64,000 nt of DNA, from contig JYIP02000001.1 in the NCBI GenBank assembly GCA_001051155.2, positions 1 to 64,000 on the forward strand, in the 5' to 3' direction. A program made the position numbers and the translations under genes. Source of the stretch: Chrysoporthe austroafricana (taxonomy: Eukaryota; Ascomycota; Sordariomycetes; Diaporthales; Cryphonectriaceae). This document shows positions 23,945 through 38,300 of the stretch, piece by piece; within the stretch, counting starts at the first letter, position 1, and each line of letters opens with the position of its first letter. Below the pieces are notes generated by a model. The model ran no database searches, was not told the DNA's origin, and saw only the letters and a program-made list of their open reading frames with translations.

Positions 23945-26900
23945 TCCTTCCGATTTTTTTTTTTTTTTTTTTTTTCCTTTCCCTTCCTCCCGTCTTATAA
24001 GCTGCCGAATTAAGCTTTATCTTCCTTTTGCCAGCATACAATCAACCGCTTTTATTATTTCGAGAAAAGCTTAATATAAGTTATTCATTTTAATATCGAG
24101 CTATTTATAGCGCTAGCTTAGCCATATATAAATAGCGCTTTGCCCTTAACTTAATAGCCCGTCCTGCTCGAGAAATAATAAAACAAATGCCGAAATCTTG
24201 TAAATATAAAACGCTTAAAGGCCCGCAAGGATAGATTCGACTAAGCTAGGGTATTAGCATATCCTGCTAGCTTTATAGCGATATAACTTCTGATCCGATA
24301 GTATAGTCGCTTATAATTCGCAAAACGCTTGCGGAATCCCGCATTAAAAATATCCCGAATACGGCGCTAGGCCCTTTTTCGCAAAGACGATTTCCTGCAA
24401 TTCCTTTTGCTTCTTTTCGATTTCGTACTAGGCCGGATCTTACCGGGATAAGCAATCTGCTTTCGTATATAAAGCGGCTATGCCTTTTCGCCTTTTGCTT
24501 TTACAAAAAATACAGGCCCCGGCCTATATTTCGAGCTGCCGGATAAAGGCATCGGCTGTTTAGGCCTTTTCCCGGGCATTTCTAGCTATTTCTTTTTGCG
24601 CTTAATCGGTTTTCCGTTATATTTAGTCAAAAAGCTTTCGGCTAATATTCTAATCTGCTTCGTATTTGCCTTGCTGCAAAATCCTTATTTCGCATAAATT
24701 GCAAGCTGCTTCGCTATCCGTATATTGCGTCCGGGTTATATGCTTATCGAAAATTTAATCGAAAACAATATGGCAATATTCCTTTTCTTATAAAAACTGG
24801 CTAATTTCGCTACTAGCATTCTTAGCAGCCCGGCTATTCCAGAAAAGAAAAGCAGTATTATTATTCTTATCCCGGCCTGCTCGTCCGCTTTCTTAAGCAT
24901 AATCTTATAATTGCTTTAGCAATTCGGTATGGATAACCGTATAAATTATAAGAATATCGAAACCTATTCCTAATGCATTAATAGCTATAATAATACGCCT
25001 ATTTTCTATCCATTTCTAAATAATAGCAAGCTTACTAAGCATATTAGCTACTTTGCTATAATATATTTCGCAGCTTAAAGCGGCCCCGAGCTTTTCAATA
25101 TACTGGATAGTTCTGCTATAAATAATCGCTTTACTTTTGTCCTAACGTATTAAGATCGGCGCAATTGCTTTGCGAATAAAAGTTTCGATTTAATCGGATA
25201 TAACTTTATATACCGGATAGCTAATATTCTTTCGAATTATAGCTATCCGGAAAATAATAGGGCGAGAAATTTATATCGTACGGAAAAACGAAAATTTATC
25301 TCGAAAAGGCAGCATAGCTATTAAAAAAATATGCTATACGCTATAAGTTGCAATAATCGCTTTAAGCTTTTATATTTTAAGCCGAAAGCTATCTTTAATA
25401 TCGAAAAAAATATAGCATTCGTCTATAATTACCCGATCCAATTGCTTGCGAATCCGGAACCGGTTAATAAAAATGCGAAATTGCTACGTAATAACAGATT
25501 CAGGCATAACAAAAATAATAATTGCAATACAGTTAATTATAAACCCGGCCTAAATATGCGTATCGATTTGATATGCTTAGCATTTTCGGACTAAATCGCT
25601 TTATAATATAATAATCAGAAAAATAATAATCGAAATGCTTTAGAGCAAGCAATAAGCCAGGAATAGAAAAGAAAGAGCTTTTCCGCTGCTAGTCCTAGCG
25701 ATTTGCAAGATAGGCATTTCGTTTCGTATAATTGCTCTAAGTATAGCTTCCTAGCCGTTTCGGAATTGCGCTTATTCCTTTATTATCTGCTATAATTGGC
25801 CGGGAAAGTCGGTTTCGTAAAGCTACTGGAAGCGCTGCAGCCGGCTTTGTTCGAATTCTCTTTCGAAAATCTCTTTTTTCCGCTTGGAAAGAACCTGATA
25901 GCTATAAGAGCTTCGGAAGCCGAGAAAGCGATACTATTAAGTGCTAGCTATTCGAAATTGGTCTTTTCGGAAGGCGAATTCGAACCGTCCTTGCTATAGC
26001 TCTTTTCTGTATACTATATAAGCTATTATTATATTATAGCCGGCTTATAAGTCCAAGATATAATCTGCCTTTTTGTTATTAATCAAATCGTTTTCGCTAT
26101 TTTCTTATTGCTCTTGCTTGCAGCTGCTATAGCTTTTTCCCTAATACCGGCGGGCAATAGCAATCGCTATATGCCGCTAAGCGCTAATAGTAATTTTGGA
26201 ACCTAATAGCTATAGCATATACTGTTAGAAAAGGCGCTATATCCGATCCGAAAGTTACGGCTGCGCAGTTCGAACCGCTTGTTCCGAATCCGGCTCTTTT
26301 TCTTATTATGCTGATATTAAAACGGATTCGGCCCAGAAAAACGGATTTCGCGCTTGGCTAGCGCTTAAAAGCCTTTCGATTTGCTATTAGAAAGGAAAGG
26401 CAAGCCAGAAATACCAAATAATAAGAGCCCCGACTTCGCATAGCAAATAACAGTAAATAATTTTAAGCTATATTGCTGCTCAGTATCCCTTATAATATAA
26501 AGTTATAAAACAAATAAGCCCGCTATGAATAAAGAGATTACGGATATTTCCGTATGCCGAGTTCTCTAATCGGAAGGTTAAGATCTTAAGGGCCCGTATT
26601 GGCTACTTTCCGGTAAAATATATTAAGACCAGGATTTGCTTGCAGAATTTCTCTATTCGGCAGTAAAATTGGCAGAGAATACGAATCCGGATATATTGCA
26701 AGCTTTGCTCGAACTAACCGGTATATAATTCCGTATAAGCGAGAATACGGTATAATAGCTATTCTTAGCGATTAAGAAGCTATTAATTTCGATAATCGGT
26801 AAAGAACGAATAGCCGATCTGGTTTTCGTAATAATTATTTTCGATCGAAAGCCAGTTAATAAGCGGCAGAATATTTAGGTCCGGAATTTCGAGCATTTCG

Positions 26901-28450
26901 GCAAAGCTTTGCTATGCTAAGCTTAATAAGCTATAAGCTATATCGGAAATCTGAATAAACAAAACTTATATGCTATAATAGCGAATCCGATTTCTTTGCT
27001 ATTCGACCTTGCTTTGCGTTACAAATATATACCGGATCTTTAAATTATACGAATATGCTTTATAAATTTAATCGAATAGCATTAGCTTAATTTTAGGGCT
27101 AATAATTATTATATATCGATAGACTTTGGTTTGGATAATTTCGAAAAGCTTACGGCATTGCTCTTTTGCTTATTATTCGGAAATTGCTATACTAGCTTCG
27201 GCCCGTTCTGCTGCAATCTCGTTTTCGCATTCGAAATAATTTTGCGAAATAACGAGCATTCGGGCTATTTTAATTATAGCAGAATAAGTATTAATATAAT
27301 CGAATAGCATTGCTTAGCCGCTATCGTTTCGGATATTAAAAATGGCTAGAGCGCTTAAGAGGGCGCTATAATATTCAGTATCCTGAAACGGATAATCGAA
27401 AAGCTAAATCGTAAAATCCAAATAAGCCCGATTATATTGCGATAAAATATCCGTATACGAGCATACCGAAATGCTTTCGGCCTAATATAAAAGCTATTAA
27501 TATAAACGGCTTTATACGGTTATTAATTGATATTCTAGCCGCTAATTAGATAAGATAGCTTGGGTTCGTATAATATAATTAATAATCTGGCGTTAGATAT
27601 CTAAATACCGCTCTTACGAGCTAGGCTCGAGCCGGCTATCGAACGGCCGCCTGGGTTTCGTATGCTTATCTTTCCGATTAATTTCGAAAAGGACAGAATA
27701 GCCAATAATAGTAGCGATTGCTATATCCCGTGCTTGCCGGGTATTCCGCTAAAAGCTATCCCATATAGCTTGCAAAACCGGCTCGTTTTTTCGGATCGGC
27801 ATAACGAAATCCCTAGTTCTAATCAGGTCGAAATTTTGCAAATAGGCGGCTTAGCTTACTTTGCGAAACTATAAATTGGGTTCCAGCTGCTTATTCCTTT
27901 CTTGGATCTGTTTATCCGTTTAATCGGTAAACATTTATTATATTCGGCGAAAGGATACGATAATTTGCTATTTCGGAAATTCCTCGCTGCTATGCTTATT
28001 TTCTGCGGTACTGCTTTGCCGTTCTATTTCGAACTATTTGCTAGCCTGCCGGCTCGGAAAGAGCCGTTAATAGCATACTTGCATTCGCTAAGAGATTGGG
28101 AGAATAGCTTTATAGGCAGACGGACGGCTATTTATACGGGGATTAACCTATCTGTACGAAATGCGATAATAATCTCGCATTTTATTGTATTACCGGCTAA
28201 TAAAATAGCATTCTTAGTAAATAAGGCTATCTATTTGGATATTACCGAGAAACAGGATAGAATTGCTTAACGGATCTGGAAATCGGAAATCTTGCAAGTC
28301 TTATTACGTACGATAAATGCTAAGCAAGCTTTGAATAATGCGGGCAATAGATTATTGCTATTTTTTTGGCATTCGGTAGCGTAAGATAGCTAGATACGCT
28401 AGAATTTTATCTGCTAGAATGCCGAAATAGCATTCTTTATATATTACAAT
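23945..28450 (-). pseudogene. TLH-type RecQ helicase, unit B (degenerate)
   Basis: Co-linear with the unit A gene over its whole length. The finger remnant (CQKC...) lies near 28220-28160. Walker A is near 25690. Motif VI ESGRAGRD is near 24890. The tail is informative here: it keeps CIFCKSK near 24505 and CGIPQAFCE near 24350, so the intact C-terminus probably had two Cys pairs that could bind metal. In the middle region this copy keeps the Arg (CGG) that is a stop in copy A. Many TAA/TAG stops are present and no long frame remains. Confidence 0.75.
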
Positions 28451-28532
28451 ATATAATTGAAAATGAAAAACGAATAGATAGATTTGATTAGCTATATTCG
28501 AGATAGATATTTATAATATACGGAAAGAAGGG

Positions 28533-28988
28533 TTTGAAAGGATAGCAAGTTTTAGCTTTTTCTCTTATTTATTTTACTAATCTATTTTCTGATTAGAAAT
28601 GCGAGCGGATTAAGGGTAATATAGAAAATTCTTTAATTTGTTAGTTACTTGATTAGAGTTCCGAATTAGGATTAGTATAAAACCCGTTTCGTTTTAATTG
28701 GTTATTTGAAAAAATAGGGCTTGCCCTATCAATCTTTTGAATAAAAACTTAGGGTTTGCAATTGCGATCTTCTTAAACGTTATATAGTTCTTATATTTAG
28801 ATATATTATAGATTATATTGAATAGATAAGAGATCGAATTGAAGCGATGCAAATATTTTGAAAAACGGATTAAATACAGTTTATACAATTTTAAAACGAT
28901 CCTCTATTTCCGGTTTTTACTAGCGCTAAATTTTTGCCCATATAAAAAAACTGTCCTTTACCTTAAGGACACTTTTACTTAAAGATAG
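28533..28988. repeat. Right direct repeat of helicase unit B
   Basis: Full-length copy ending ...acttaaagatag. It is followed without spacer by the left repeat of unit C (tagcaagttttagc resumes at about 28989). Confidence 0.85.
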
Positions 28989-29437
28989 AATAGCAAGTTT
29001 TAGCTTTTTCTCTTACTTATCTTATTAATTTATTATCTGATTAGAAATGCAAGCGAATTAGAGGTAATATAGAAAATTCTTTAATCTATTAATTACTTGA
29101 TTAGAGTTCCGAATTAGGATTAGTATAAAACCCGTTTCGTTTTGATTAGTTATTTCAAAAAATAAAGCTTGCCCTATTAATTTTTTGAATAAAAATTTAA
29201 GGTTTGCAATTGCAATCCTCTTAAATATTATACAATTCTTATATTTAGATATATTATAGATTATATTGGATAAATAAGAGATCGAATTGAAATAATATAA
29301 ATATTTTGAAAAACGGGTTGAATATAATTTGTATAATTTTAAAACGATCCTTTATTCCCGGTTTTTACTAATACCAAATTTTTACCCATATAAAAAAATT
29401 ATCTTTTACCTTAAAAATATTTTTATTTAAAGATAGA
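28989..29437. repeat. Left direct repeat of helicase unit C
   Basis: Homologous to 298-755 but lacks the first few bases (tttgaaa) where it abuts the unit B repeat. Strongly AT-shifted. Confidence 0.85.
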
Positions 29438-30457
29438 GTTAAGGTTAATTATTTATATAGAATTCTGAATTCCGATTAATATAAACCCTTTTTTGTTTTA
29501 ATTAATTATTTCAAAAAGCGGGGTTTGCCCTATTAATTTTTAAATGAAAATTTAAAGATTAATATTAATATAGCTTTTATTATAACTTTAAAAATAATTA
29601 TAAAATAGCTATTGTTTTTTACGATTTTTCTAATCGTATATACGGATTCGTATTTGCTATACGAATGCTTTATCAAGTTTGGAATAATTAAAGAGAAATA
29701 TTTTATAGTTAATATAATAGCATTTAAATAATTGTACGAATAGCGCGAGATTATAAAAATACAATAGATTAATAATAATAATAATTTAGCCAATACTTTT
29801 ATTAAAGCAATATTAAATAGAATATTAAAATGCTTTATTAATAATAATTAACTTATAGTTTATATAAAAAGATTTGTAAATAAGCTATAAAAAGAAAAAG
29901 AAAAAGTATTATAAGAAAAGAAAAAACTATTAATATAGAATAGCTAATATAGAATAGCTAAAGCTGGATAGGCTAAAATATAGCCTGTATATTAAAATAA
30001 AAGCTATTTTTATGCTTTAGCTATTGCTTATAGCTTTCTTTCTTTCTTTCCTTTTAGAAAGATATAATAATAAATAATAAATCAAACCCAGTTATTATAT
30101 ACGTAATTAAGCCCAGCTAATAAAAACCGAAAAAAAAAAAAGGCAATTTTCATTTTTTATTATTCTTTATTTCGTATTATAAAATATCCTTTTCCTAGCC
30201 CAAAAATTTAGCTAAAGCTAACCTTTTTGCTATATATTAGTTATTATATCCTTTTCTGCTTTAATATTAATCCGTAATTCGAGAGTTATTATCTTATTAA
30301 GTTCGAATTCTAAAAAAAGCATATTTGGCAGCTTAAAACCAAATTAATAAAAAAGCCGATTAGTTTTTATTCGTATAAAAGCGAACTTATATTAATATTT
30401 ATAAACGCTTTAGCCTTATAAATAATTAAGTATATTCTATATATTTTAAATATATAT
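29438..30457. repeat. AT-rich 3' portion of unit C
   Basis: Homologous to 756-1792. A minus-strand frame at 29533-29793 (86 codons) extends the 64-codon frame of copy A. It is not recognised. Confidence 0.5.
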
Positions 30458-31058
30458 TAATTAGTTTTAATATGCTAAATGCAATTAATATAAGCGCTAT
30501 TTTAAATTTGAAGAATAAAATAGCATTCAAAAAAGAGAATTATTATATAAGCAATATTTCCGTTATTAAATTAGCGTATATAGCCTATAGCCCTTTACGA
30601 ATAGCAATCGTACGGATTTCGGTTTCAAAAGCTAAAAAGAGTAACGATTAAAGCCGGTATTTGTCAAGCATCAGTATTATGCCTTAAAAAGGCGAAATAT
30701 TTGCTGAAAGGCCGAAAGCCAAAAAGCTTGACAAAAATAGGATTCGGTTAGATTTTTTGGAATTATGCTATATATAATATCCAGAAGCTCTTTTCCTATA
30801 TAAGCAAAAGCCGGCCGAAAGCATTTCCGATTGCTTTTATTAATTTTTTTTCTATATTCAGGATTCAAATGCTATATAGCTTTCTGGCAAAGCCTTATAG
30901 CATATAAAACTGGAAGAGGTTATACAGTTTTTTATACTTATCGCAATATTGAGTATAGCTAGGTTAAGGCATTGCTTTAAAAAAAGTAATCCGATTCTAT
31001 GCAAGCGGAAGGGCAATAGGGCGGGGCGAGGTAAAGACGGGCTTGCTAGCGCTAGCCA
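30458..31058 (-). pseudogene. Hypothetical protein of unit C (broken copy of the 200-codon ORF)
   Basis: Co-linear with 1793-2395, with stops and an altered start. The region corresponding to 2013-2204 is still open in another frame (30677-30868), which is a shadow. Confidence 0.45.
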
Positions 31059-31129
31059 TTATAGGCGATAAATGCCGGGGCTTTCGAGAGGAGGTTTTGA
31101 AAGGCAAGCAGCAAGCAATCGGTTTACAA

Positions 31130-32560
31130 GCGAGATAAGCATTTCTGGGCTTTAATCAGGGCTATTACGTAATGCTAGCAGCTGGGCGAGAGCCAGGAAG
31201 CAAGTGCTTAGAAACTTATTAGCGTAATGGCAGGATATAATAACGGACCTTCCCGCATATCGCAAGAGGCTTTAGCAAGGGGTTTCTGGGGAAGGAAATA
31301 GCTTACCGGCAAGATAAGCATTTCTAAGCTCTAATTAGGGCCGTTACGTAATACTAGCAGCTGGGCGAGAGCTAGGAAGCAAGTATTTAAAAACTTATTA
31401 ACGTAATAGCAAAATATAATAATAAACCTTTTCGCGTATTGCAAAAGGCTTTAGCAAAAAGGTTTTGAAAAAGGAAATAGCTTATTAGCAAAATAAATAT
31501 TTCTGGGCTTTAATTAAGGCTATTATATAATACTGGCAGCTAAGCAAGAGCTAGAAAGTAAATGCTTAAAAACTTATTAGCGTAATAGCAAAATATAATA
31601 ACGAACCTTTTTGCGTATTGCGAAAGGCTTTAGCAAAAGAATTCTAGAAAAAGAAATAGCTTATTAGCAAAATAAGCATTTCTGAATTCTGATTAAAGCT
31701 ATTATATAATGCTAGCAATTGGGCAAAAGCTAAAAAGCAAGTGCTTGGAAATTTATTAGCGTAATAGCAGGACTTAATAACGAATTTTCTAGCAAAATCT
31801 TAGGGATTTTAATAAGGGATTTTAGCAGGAAAGTTCTGGGAAAAGAAATAGCTTATTGGCGAAAGGAGCATTTTTGGGCTTTAATTAAAGCCGTTATATA
31901 ATGCTAATAGCTAAGCAAGGGCTAAGGAATAAATATTTGGAAATTTATTAATGAAATAGCAAGATATAATAACGGACCGTATTGCGTATTGCAAGGGATT
32001 TTGGCAAAAGGGTTTTGGGAAAAGAAATAGCTTACTAGCAAGATAAGCATTTCTGGGTTCTAATTAAAGCTATTATATAATACTAGCAATTGGGCAAAGG
32101 CTAAGGAATAAATGCCTGGAAATTTATTAGCGAAATAGCGGAATATAATAACGAATTTTCCGATAGATTATTAAGGATTTTAGCGGGAAGATTTTGGGGA
32201 AGCAAGTAATTTACTAGCGATATAAGTATTTCTGAGCTCTGATTAAAGCCGTTACGCAATATTAGCAGCTAAGCAGAATATAAAAAGGTAATAGCAAAAA
32301 CTTTAAGGGCAAATTAGCAAGATAGAATAAGGGATTTAGGTTTTAAAAGAGAAAAGAAAGCAGGGATTTTGGAAAGGCATGCAATTAATAAGCAGTATAT
32401 TATAAAAAAAAAAATAGCTTTAATTTCTAATTAGCCCAGCTTTATAATTCTAGTAATTAAGCAGAATATAAAAAAGTAATAGCAAAAACTTTAAGGGCAA
32501 ATTAGCAAGATAAGATAAAGAAGCTTATTAGTAAATTAGCGAAAAGTAAAAAGGAAATAT
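31130..32560. repeat. Minisatellite of unit C, ~180-bp period, about 8 copies
   Basis: Units start near 31138, 31316, 31496, 31675, 31866, 32043, 32225 and 32418. The period is about 178-192 bp. It is the longest of the three arrays. Confidence 0.82.
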
Positions 32561-32804
32561 TCTGGCAAGTTTGCAAAACTTAAAAAAAAAGCTTCTTATA
32601 AACAAGCAAGAAATAGAAATAAAAAGCTTAAATATTTAATAGCAAATAAATTACTATAAATTAACTTATTACGTACGAATAATTAATTCATTCCGATTCG
32701 AATTTGCAAGCAATTTTTACTGCTAATAACTTATTTATATTTATAAATTATTCGATTTTATAGTTCGAAATTATAGCATATTGCTTAAATGCAATAGTAT
32801 AAAT

Positions 32805-34975
32805 ATTTATTATTATTAGCTTTTTAGATCTTTTCTTAATTTTCTCTGAAAACTAAAACCAATCCGGCTTGCAATATACGTTTTACCGATCGCTAGCTTT
32901 GCCCTTGCTTGTATTCTTTCTTTATACCTAGCTATTGCCTTAATAAAGAATTCCAAACCCAGTCCGTTTGCTTTTCTTTTCTCTTCCCGTATTGCAGCTA
33001 TTAGCGATCGGAGCTTAAAATATCGAATAGCAAAAGAAAGAAGCCTGCTAACCTTGCAGATATCTTAATATTATCTTTCGAAAAAGCCCGGGCAAAGCTA
33101 TTCGGCAATCCAGAAATTCTTTGCTCTGCTCGTTTCGGTATAGCCTTTCTTTAATATATTAATCCTTTCCAGGCAATAGCGGACAAGATTTATAAAATAT
33201 TGAACGAAATAAGATAATAGCATTTTACAATACTAGTTAAAGAAGCTCGATTAATTTTCCAAACGTTTAGCTTAATAAAATATATAACTTTATTTCGATA
33301 GTATCCTTATATAGCTTTTAATCTAAGCCGGATTATTATAAATTCGGTTAGTAATAATTATTTTCCGATTAATCCGAAAATATTAGCAAATTGCTTAAAT
33401 TATTTCGATTTGGAATTATTTAACCTTTTATTAGCTAATACGATTGCTATATTCTGCTATTTTTTCCTTAATATTACTTTTTATTCGCGGCTATATAATA
33501 ACCCAAATTAGCTTTTCGATTAAATTATGCTTAATAAGATTTATTAGATTTATATTATATTTGCGCTTTATAATATCGAAACCTTTATCTTATAGCGCGA
33601 ATAAATTACGGATATAGCTTTAATAAGCCTAATCCGATAGCAGCTTATAGATTTAATTTGCCAGATTTGAATACCGAATTGGGTTTTTAATTTTGAAAGC
33701 TATTCTATTTTACGTTTTCGAAATAAATATAAGCTTAAAATGCGCTAAGCGATTTTCCTTTATATTCGCTCGCATTATTAGTTTATAGCTATATACGATT
33801 ATTATTATTATGCTATTTAAGTATTCAATTCCCTATTAGCTAGCAAGGATAAGCTTTAGCAAATTATTATAAAGCTTATCGAATAGCATTTAATAGCAAT
33901 AAATAAGCTATTAGCTAATAAAGCTTTGAACTATCGCTATATATTTACTTTCTTTTAAGAAGATAGATAGAATTGCGGCTTATATATAGCGAATAACTTA
34001 CAGTTTTTTTTCTAAAAACCCGAAAAGCAGCATAGCAGGGAATTTACGGACTAGCAGCAATCTGCTTTATATATAAGTACAAATAGCAAGCTATTGCCCT
34101 AGCGCTATATCGAAAAAGCATTTTTAGTTGCTATCCGCTTTAAGCTTAGCATACTTAGAAAGATCTTGCGAGCGAACGAATTCTTTACGAAAATTCTGGA
34201 TAATTAGCAATGCGATAATAAGAAGAATTTAGCTAATATGCAGCTTTCGGATTGAGCGAAAAATGCTTAAGTCGACCCGATAAGTATATAGCTAACGAAT
34301 CCGGAAATTATAGAATTCAGTCCGTAAATAGCCAATCGGATTTGCAGCCCGTTCCTGCTTATACTAGCTTAACTTGCCGCAGCAGAATAGCGAATCCTTT
34401 CGTTAACTTTAATACCCGAAGCCAGAAGCCTTTGCTCGCAATTGCTAAAGGCAATAATAAGTATCGAAAAATATTTTAATTTTGAGAAAAATACGATATA
34501 AGTCGAGATTTCGAAAAAGGGCTATATAGCTATCTTATTTTCGAATCTTCCCCCCTTTACGCTTATTGCCGAAGCTTTTGCCAAGCCCGGAATATTTAAT
34601 TAGCTTTCGCTTATTTACGGTATGCCGCTTGCAAGCTTAGCATGCATTTTTCCGCGAAATTCCGTATAGAGTTTATTACGAAAGTTTCCGATAAATTTCG
34701 AAATTATACTTAATATCGATATTCTAATTGTTAAACTTAATCTATCGAAATAGCCTAAAAGGCTGCTACAAGCTTTAAGTAACAAGGATATTGCTTAGCA
34801 AGCGATAGCGAAATCGATATTTCAGATAAGTTTCGGCAATACGCTGCTATCGAGATTGGTAAATACGGGTAATAATATATTAATAGCAAGCAAGGCTTTA
34901 ACCGAAATTTGAAGGTTAGTACTGGGACGAGCTTTTCGCTCGCTATTCCCTATATTAGCTTCAAACCCGTTTCGC
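32805..34975 (-). pseudogene. Unrecognised basic protein, second gene of unit C (degenerate)
   Basis: Co-linear with 3590-5760 and heavily mutated to A/T. No open piece of useful length remains. Function unknown. Confidence 0.42.
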
Positions 34976-35349
34976 TAGCCAATGCTGATATAAGAGCCCG
35001 ATTTCGAAAAATAGCAAGCAGTACTGAATAGGCTAGCGGGAAGAATAAGCGATACCTTATAGCAGGAATAGAAAGCTGAAATATAAAAATAAAAGGCGGA
35101 TGTACGGAAAAGCAAAAAGCCCGCTTGAATATTAAGGAATTGGCTATAAAGCCGGAAAGAAAATATTAAAGCAGTAATAAATATAGCAAGCTTAATAGAT
35201 TGGGAAGCTAAAAGTTAGCAAGCAAGCTTGCGCTGCATTTTTGCTATTTATTTTGGGCTTAATAATTTTTTATAGAAATTCGCTATACTATATCTCTAAT
35301 TAGGCTTTTCTGGACCTGGCTTGTTATAGAAATCGATTTATTTCTTCTT

Positions 35350-35351
35350 TC

Positions 35352-35387
<36 letters not shown>

Positions 35388-38300
35388 CCTTTCCTTTCTT
35401 CCCGTCTTGTAAGCCGCTAAATTAGGCTTTATCTTCCTTTTGCTAGCATGCAATTAACCGCTTTTGTTATTTCGAGAAAAATTTAATATAAGTTATTCGT
35501 TTTAATATCGAGCCATTTATAATGCCGGCTTAGCTATATATAAATAGCGCTTTGCCCTTAGCCTAATAGCTTATTTTGCTCGAAAAACGATAAAACGAAT
35601 GCCAAAATCTCGTAAATATAAAGCGCTTAGAAGTTTGCAAAAATAAATCCGATTAAACTAGAATATTAGCATATCCTATTAGCTTTGCAGCAATATAATT
35701 TCTAATTCAATAGCATAATCGCTTACGATTCGCAAAATGCTTGCGGAATCCCGTATTAGAAATATCCCGAATATAGCGCTAAGTCTTTTTTCGCAAAGAT
35801 AATTTCCTGCAATTCCTTTTGCTTCCTTTCGATTTCGTACCAAGCCGGATTTTGCTAGGATAAGCAATTTGCTTTCGTATATAAAGCAGCTATGCTTTTT
35901 CGCTTTCTGTTTTTACAAAAAATACAGGCCCCGGCTTATATTTCGAGCTGCTAAATAAAAGCGTTAGCCGTTTAAGCCTTTTTTCAGGCATTTCTAGCTA
36001 TTTCTTTTTGCGCTTAATCGGTTTTCTATTGCATTTAGTCAAAAAGCTCCCGGCTAGTATTCTAATCTGCTTTATGCTTATTTTGCTATAAAGTCTTTAT
36101 TTCGCATAAGTTGCAAGCTGTTTCGCTATTCGTATATTGCGTCCGGATTATATGCCTATTAAAAACTTAGTCGAAAACGATATAGCGGTATTCCTTTTCT
36201 TACAAAAACTGGCTAATTTCGTTACTAGCATTTTTAGCAGCTTAGCTATTCCAGAAAAGAAAAGCAATATTATTATTCCTATTCCGGCTTGCTTATCCGC
36301 TTTCCTAAATATAATTTCGTAATTATTTTAACAATTCAGTATAGATAACCGTATAGATTATAAGAATATCGAAACTTATTCTTAATGCATTAATAGCTAT
36401 AATAATACGCTTATTTTCTATTTATTTCTGGATAATAGCAAGCTTGCTAAGCATATTAGCTATTTTGCTATAATATATTTTATAGCTTAAAGCGGCCCCG
36501 AGCCTTTCGATATGCTAGATAGTTTTGCTATAAATAATCGCTTTGCTTTTGTCTTAATGCATTAAGATTGGCGCAATTGCTTTGCGAATAGAAATTTCGA
36601 TCTAATCGGATATAACTTTATATACCCGATAGCTAATATTCTTTCGAATTATAGCTATCCAGAAAATAATAGGGCGAGAAATCTATATTATACGGAAAAA
36701 CGAAAGTTTATTTCGAAAAAGCAGTATAACTATCAAAAAAATACGCTATACGCTATAAGCTATAATAATTGCTTCAAGCTCTTATACTTTAAGCTGAAAG
36801 CTATTTTTGGTATCGAAAGAAATATAATATTCGTTTATAATTACCCAATTTAATTACTTGCAAATCCGGAACCGGTTAATAAAAATGCGAAATTGCTATA
36901 TAATAGCAAATTCAGGCATAACAAAAATAATAGTTATAATACAGTTAGTTACAAACCCGGCCCAAATATGCATATCGATTTAATATGCTTAGCATTTTCG
37001 GACTAAATCGCTTTATAATATAATAATCGGAAAAATAATAATCGAAATGCTTTAAAGCAAGCAATAAGCTAGGAATAGAAAAAAAAGAGCTTTTCCGCTA
37101 TTAGTCCTGGCAATTTGCAAAATAAGCATTTCGCCTTATATAATCGCCTTAAATACAGCTTCTTAGCCATTTCGGAAATGCGCTTATTCTTTTATTATTT
37201 GCTGTAATTAGCCGGGAAAGTCGGTTTCGTAAAGCTGCCGGAAGCGCTGCAGCCGGCTTTACTCGAATTCTCTTTCGAAAATTTCTCTTTTCCGCTTGGA
37301 AAGAACTTGATAGCTATAAGAGTTTCGGAAGCCGAGAAAGCGATACTATTAAGTACTAGCTATTCGAAATTAGTCTTTTCGGAAAGCGAATTCGAATTAT
37401 CCTTGCTATAGCTCTTTTCCGTATATTATATAAGCTATTGCAATATTATACTCGGCTTATAAGTCCAAAATATAATTCGCTTTTTCGTTATTAGTTAAAT
37501 CGTTTTCGCTATTTTCTTATTATTCTTGCTTGTAGCTGCTATAATCTTCTTCCTAATACCGGCAGGCAATAGCAATCGCTATATACCGCTAGGCGCTAAT
37601 AATAATTTTGGAATTTAGTAGCTATAGCGTATATTATTAGAAAAAGCGCTATATCCGATCCGAAAGCTACGGCTATGCATTTCGAACCGCTTATTCCGAA
37701 TTCGGCCCTTTTTCCTATTGCGCTAATATTAAGACGGATTCGGCCCAGAAAAACGGATTTCGCGCTTAGCTAGCGTTTAAAAGCCTTTCGATTTGCTGCT
37801 AGAAAGGAAAGGCGAGCCAGAAATACTAGATAATAAAAGCCCCGATCTTATATAGCAAATAATAGTAAATAATCTTAAGCTATATTGCTGCCCGGTATCC
37901 TTTATAATATAAAGTTATAAAATAAATAAGCTTGTTATAAATAAAAAGATTACGAATATTTCCGTATGCCAAGTTCTTTAATCGGAAAGTTAAGATTTTA
38001 GGAATCCGTACTGGCTGCTTTCCGGTAAAGTATATTAAGATTAGGATTTGCTTACGAAATTTCTTTGCCTAGCGGCAGAACTGGCAGAAAATACGAATCC
38101 GGATTTATTACGAGCTTTATTCGAACTAATAAGTATATAATTCCGTACGGGCAAGAATACGGTATAATAGCTATTCTTAGCGATCAAAAAGCTACTGGTT
38201 TCGATAATCGGTAAAAAATAAATAGCCGATCTGGTTTTCGTAATAATTATTTTCGATCGAAAGCCAATCGATAAGCGGCAGGATATTTAAATCCGGAATT

